Below are positions 5,123-8,083 of a stretch of 8,083 nucleotides of DNA, one piece after another. A program made the position numbers and the translations under genes. The notes below the pieces were generated by a model that ran no database searches, had not been told where the DNA came from, and saw only the letters and a list, made by a program, of their open reading frames with translations. This stretch comes from an uncultured Slackia sp. Lineage in GTDB: Bacteria > Actinomycetota > Coriobacteriia > Coriobacteriales > Eggerthellaceae. Each line of letters begins with the position of its first letter. Position 1 is the first letter of the stretch. Location of the stretch: positions 1 to 8,083 of the forward strand of contig CALBLG010000033.1 of the NCBI GenBank assembly GCA_937895975.1. The letters run 5' to 3'.

Positions 5123-7023
5123 GCGACGATTCGATGAGGCATTCGTCCGCGTCGCTTTCGGCCGGCGAAATCGCAATAGAGCGGGGCGGTTCGCCCTATG
5201 GCGGCGCGCGCGTGGTGCGCCTCGACGATTTCGAGGCAGCGTCGTCAATGGAACCGTCGCAGCTCGATGCCTATAAACGCCGATTCGGGCTGCTGTTTGC
5301 CGATGAATCCACGCGGCGGCGCGGCGGGCTTGGCGTGGTCGTGCGGGTAACGAACGTGTTCGGCGAGCAATTCGCCCTGAAAACGCTCGCGATTCCCGAA
5401 CGGGACGAGCTTGTCGGCGAGGCCGAGCACGAACGCCTCGTGAAAGGGCTTCGGCAGTCGTTTCGCCAGGAATTCGAATGCCATAAGGCCGTTTCGGGAC
5501 TGAAGGGGTTTCCGAGGCTTTACGGAATGGGCAACCTCGACGGCGTGCCGGCCATCGTAATGGAATGGGTGCGCGGCGAATCGCTGGCGCAGGTATGCGA
5601 CGAGCTTGCCGTTGAAGCTTCCGGCCGCATGGCGCCCCTCGTCGCGGCCCAAATTGGCCGCGACATATTCGAGCTGCTTTCGCGCATGGATTTCATCGAA
5701 GGCGGTTTCGTGCATCGCGATATCTCGTTGGGAAACGTGATGGTGAAGACGTTGCGGCGATCGATTCGCGAGCAGGTCGAGGACGGTTCGTTCGACGTGT
5801 GCCTCGTCGATTTCGGATCGTCGACGCCTGCGGCTGTGCGGGGCTCCTCGTTCACGAGCACGGCCTCGTTCACGCGAAGGGCCACGGTCGATTTCGCTCC
5901 GCCCGAAATGCTGACCGACGATATCGAGAATCTCGAGGCGTTGCGCATGTCGCCGAAAATCGACGTGTACGCAACGGCGGGCGTCGTCTACCGCCTGGCA
6001 TGCGGCAGGCCGCCGGATGATTTTTCGGCAAAAGAAAACGTCGAGGGCGCGCCCAGTTCCCCGTATAGGGTGAAGGTCGGCGCGCCGCCCGCCCGCGGAT
6101 GTTTCGCGCATATCGCCGCGGCTGATGTTTTCCAGGTATTGGCATGCGAGCCCGCAGTTGGCCAGGCGTTGCGCCGCGCCGCCGCAACGCTCGATGGACC
6201 GCTCGATGCCGAGGAAGCTCGCGACGCGCTTTCGTTTGTGGATGAGCAGTTGAACGAATTGTTGCTGCCATGCTTGGCGGCGCAGCAGGCCGCGCGGCCT
6301 GCTGCGGCCGAAATGCAAAGCGCGTTGGCCGCGTTTTGCGGACACTACCTCGATAACGTAGCCTGCTCCCTTAAGGGCGAGCCTCTTATTCCGTGCATGC
6401 TGAACGGCATGCCCGAGGGTTTTGCTCGCGAAGCGTTAAGCGCTCGGTCGGTTGCGAGGACCGTGGCCAAAACAGTTGCGGCTGTTGTGTGGCTCGTCGT
6501 GGTTGTTGCGACAGGCGCGTTGGCCGATGGGCTCGAGGCGTCGTTTTCGTGGGGCGGTTTGCTGTGGCGAGGCGCGCTTGCGGGCCCCGCGGTATCGGCG
6601 GCGCTGGCCGCGCCGGCAATTGCGGGCATTGCTTGCCGGGCTGGGTCGCGCGCGACGCGCGCGGGCTTCATGCGGGGGACGCTTGGCTTGGCCGTGGCCG
6701 CTGCCGCGGTCGCCGCAATTGCGACGCATATCGCAACGAACCCGTCCGCTGCCCAGCAAAGCCTGGTGGCGGCGTTGTTTGCCGCTGCGGTCGCCGGCTG
6801 GTGCCCTTTGGTGGCCGATTTCGCGCTGGCCCCGGCCGTTGCGGTGAGGCGCGCCCGAACGCGGCAGAGCCTGCCGACGGCGTCGAATGCCGGCGGTGCG
6901 AATGGGGTAGGGCCAGGCGACGCGCGGGCGCTTGAAGAAGCGCAGGGCCGAAACGAGGCGTCTTGCGACGGTGCGCCGCGCGAAGATGGGAACGACGGGA
7001 AGGAAAGTGACTATGGGAAATAG
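5119..7023 (+). CDS. Membrane-anchored Ser/Thr protein kinase
   Basis: This 634-residue protein has an N-terminal protein kinase domain (about 52-300, with C-lobe material perhaps to about 405). The glycine loop is partial (GGLGVVV, 69-75). The ATP lysine is Lys88 in FALKTL, and the helix-C glutamate is probably Glu118 or Glu120. The catalytic loop is HRDISLGN (199-206) with Asp201 and Asn206, the metal site is DFG (231-233), and PPE (261-263) replaces APE. All core catalytic residues are present, so it should be active. The usual Lys after HRD-x is Ser. The activation segment is unusually Ser/Thr-rich (Thr246, 248, 252 and 256). Hydrophobic helices follow at about 450-467, 483-505, 521-540 and 546-570, then a polar tail. 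Four helices would place both kinase and tail inside. There are no PASTA repeats or other visible extracellular sensor. It overlaps the secreted-protein gene by four bases and the FHA gene by 11. Confidence 0.93.
   Translation: MSDDSMRHSSASLSAGEIAIERGGSPYGGARVVRLDDFEAASSMEPSQLDAYKRRFGLLFADESTRRRGGLGVVVRVTNVFGEQFALKTLAIPERDELVGEAEHERLVKGLRQSFRQEFECHKAVSGLKGFPRLYGMGNLDGVPAIVMEWVRGESLAQVCDELAVEASGRMAPLVAAQIGRDIFELLSRMDFIEGGFVHRDISLGNVMVKTLRRSIREQVEDGSFDVCLVDFGSSTPAAVRGSSFTSTASFTRRATVDFAPPEMLTDDIENLEALRMSPKIDVYATAGVVYRLACGRPPDDFSAKENVEGAPSSPYRVKVGAPPARGCFAHIAAADVFQVLACEPAVGQALRRAAATLDGPLDAEEARDALSFVDEQLNELLLPCLAAQQAARPAAAEMQSALAAFCGHYLDNVACSLKGEPLIPCMLNGMPEGFAREALSARSVARTVAKTVAAVVWLVVVVATGALADGLEASFSWGGLLWRGALAGPAVSAALAAPAIAGIACRAGSRATRAGFMRGTLGLAVAAAAVAAIATHIATNPSAAQQSLVAALFAAAVAGWCPLVADFALAPAVAVRRARTRQSLPTASNAGGANGVGPGDARALEEAQGRNEASCDGAPREDGNDGKESDYGK
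7000..7004 (+). promoter_or_regulatory. Ribosome binding site deciding the FHA gene start
   Basis: AAGGA lies eight bases before ATG 7013, inside the end of the kinase gene. In-frame upstream starts at 6932 and at GTG 7007 are less well placed. Confidence 0.7.
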
Positions 7024-7951
7024 CGAGGTCACGCCTTGCGGTGCGCTGTTCGATGTGATGAAGCGCCAATGCGGGGTGAACTATAAAGAGCTTGCCGGGC
7101 TCATTTTGTCGGGCAGACCGCTTTCCGATGGCCGCAGCCCCGCGAGCCGTGTGGGCGACAGAACGTGGGTGTCCCGTTTCATCGTGCATGCCCCTGCTGG
7201 GTCGCTGCAAGAGCACTATTTCTGCGACTTCGGCGTGGCGGCTTTGAGGGTGATGGCCAGGTTGCGCGCCCGCGCCTCGATGACCGACAAACAGGTCATC
7301 GATATGCTTCGCGACCACGGAATTCCCGCCATGTCCACCGCATTGGGCCGCTTGGGCGAAGACGCGGCGGTCCTGCGCAATGTGTTCGACCGCTTGACGA
7401 ATGGATCGGGCTATTCCGAAGACGAGCGTGCCGAGGTTGCCATGGTGCTGTTCGTGGCGGCCGGTTGCACGGGAAGCGCGCGCAAGGCTGCGGCTTATGC
7501 GCTGGAATATGCACAATCGTCGCATGGCGGAAAACTGGCCGCCACGCCCGCCATCATGATGCGTGCCGACGCTCCCGAGCCAAGTCCCGAGCCGCTGCCC
7601 TTGGCGCTTGGGTTGGTTCGCATACAAGATGGCTATGTGAAAGGTTCGCCGCATTGGGTGGCTCCCGATTGCGGCGAGATTGAAATTGGGGCGTTGGCGT
7701 TGGGCGAACATGATATTGCTGATGTGGGGTCGGACGCATCGGGGCGCCACGCGAGGCTTTCGTGCGATGGCGGCGCGTGGTTCGTGCAAGACTTGGGGTC
7801 GACGAACGGCACGTCGGTCATGGGTTCGGCTACGGGCGAGCTCGTGCGCGCCGAGCCGTGCGGCGCCGCGGTTGAAATTCATGCGGGGGACACGCTCAGG
7901 CTGGGAGCCGATACGGCTTTCGTCGTTATCGAGGGGCTGCCCGAGGCATAG
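7013..7951 (+). CDS. FHA-domain protein with uncharacterised N-terminal region
   Basis: This 312-residue protein has no signal peptide or membrane helix and is probably cytosolic. The C-terminal forkhead-associated domain (about 222-308), which binds phosphothreonine peptides, shows SGRHARL (243-249), DLGSTNGTSV (260-269) and GDTLRLG (292-298). These match the family's conserved Ser-x-x-His and Ser-Thr-Asn-Gly-Thr elements; the usual arginine near its start is not obvious. Residues 1-185 form a separate, largely helical region that I do not recognise, with Cys9, Cys20, Cys71 and Cys152, joined by a Pro/Glu-rich linker (about 186-195). The 11-base overlap with the kinase gene implies coupled translation. 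The likely job is to bind the kinase or one of its phosphorylated substrates and hand the signal to the N-terminal region. The FHA call is firm; the rest is inference. Confidence 0.93.
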   Translation: MGNSEVTPCGALFDVMKRQCGVNYKELAGLILSGRPLSDGRSPASRVGDRTWVSRFIVHAPAGSLQEHYFCDFGVAALRVMARLRARASMTDKQVIDMLRDHGIPAMSTALGRLGEDAAVLRNVFDRLTNGSGYSEDERAEVAMVLFVAAGCTGSARKAAAYALEYAQSSHGGKLAATPAIMMRADAPEPSPEPLPLALGLVRIQDGYVKGSPHWVAPDCGEIEIGALALGEHDIADVGSDASGRHARLSCDGGAWFVQDLGSTNGTSVMGSATGELVRAEPCGAAVEIHAGDTLRLGADTAFVVIEGLPEA

Positions 7952-7979
7952 CCGACAACAGGTCGACGCGGGCAAAGGG

Positions 7980-8083
7980 GTGCTCGCTCTGCCCCCGGCT
8001 TTGGCTCAAACGCTCGGCGAATATGTGCGTGGGGAAACGGTTGCGCTACCCGCGCATGACGTTTGGGCGCTTGCTTCGCGCAC
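7980..8083 (+). CDS. Probable start of the next operon gene, cut by the window edge
   Basis: From GTG 7980 a frame stays open to the edge and reads VLALPPALAQTLGEYVRGET and onwards, 28 bases after the FHA gene stop. Its amino-acid composition is protein-like, whereas the competing open frame from ATG 8023 is arginine-rich. No good ribosome binding site precedes 7980; TTG 8001 is another possible start. Too little is present to name a family. It would extend the kinase-FHA operon. Confidence 0.4.
   Translation, partial: MLALPPALAQTLGEYVRGETVALPAHDVWALASR

Noticed and set aside
6668..7975. Long minus-strand frame opposite the FHA and kinase genes
   Set aside because: Arg/His/Pro-rich shadow; the plus-strand frames carry recognisable kinase and FHA motifs.

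Overview
The window looks like chromosomal DNA from a GC-rich Gram-positive bacterium. A coriobacterium of the Eggerthellaceae type (Actinomycetota) is my best guess. It rests on the overall look of the proteins, the codon choice and the mixture of GTG and ATG starts. No marker gene settles it, and I do not name a genus.

Left part (1-433): no convincing gene. It holds a rightward intrinsic terminator for something off the left edge, a run of strong inverted repeats, and a leftward terminator for the homoserine dehydrogenase gene. Middle part (434-3955): four genes, all on the minus strand. In transcription order they are a 68-residue single-pass membrane protein with an aspartate-rich tail, a tRNA-Leu(CAG) with its own promoter and terminator, a voltage-gated-type potassium channel fused to a second membrane domain resembling an ECF-transporter S component, and homoserine dehydrogenase (hom; threonine/methionine branch of the aspartate pathway).

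Right part (4160-8083): a tightly packed plus-strand operon that diverges from the 68-residue gene. It encodes a secreted or membrane-anchored protein with a Ser/Ala/Gly-rich linker, then a Ser/Thr protein kinase with C-terminal membrane helices, then an FHA-domain protein, and then the probable start of another gene cut by the right edge. The first two junctions overlap (4 and 11 bases), so the proteins are probably made together. The natural reading is a transmembrane phospho-signalling module. The secreted protein would sit outside, the membrane-tethered kinase would phosphorylate proteins inside, and the FHA protein would read phosphothreonine. No phosphatase or output gene is visible, and the operon runs on beyond the window.

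The two items most worth following up are the channel/ECF-S-like fusion and this kinase-FHA operon, whose other domains (the helical C-terminus of the secreted protein and the first 200 residues of the FHA protein) I do not recognise.
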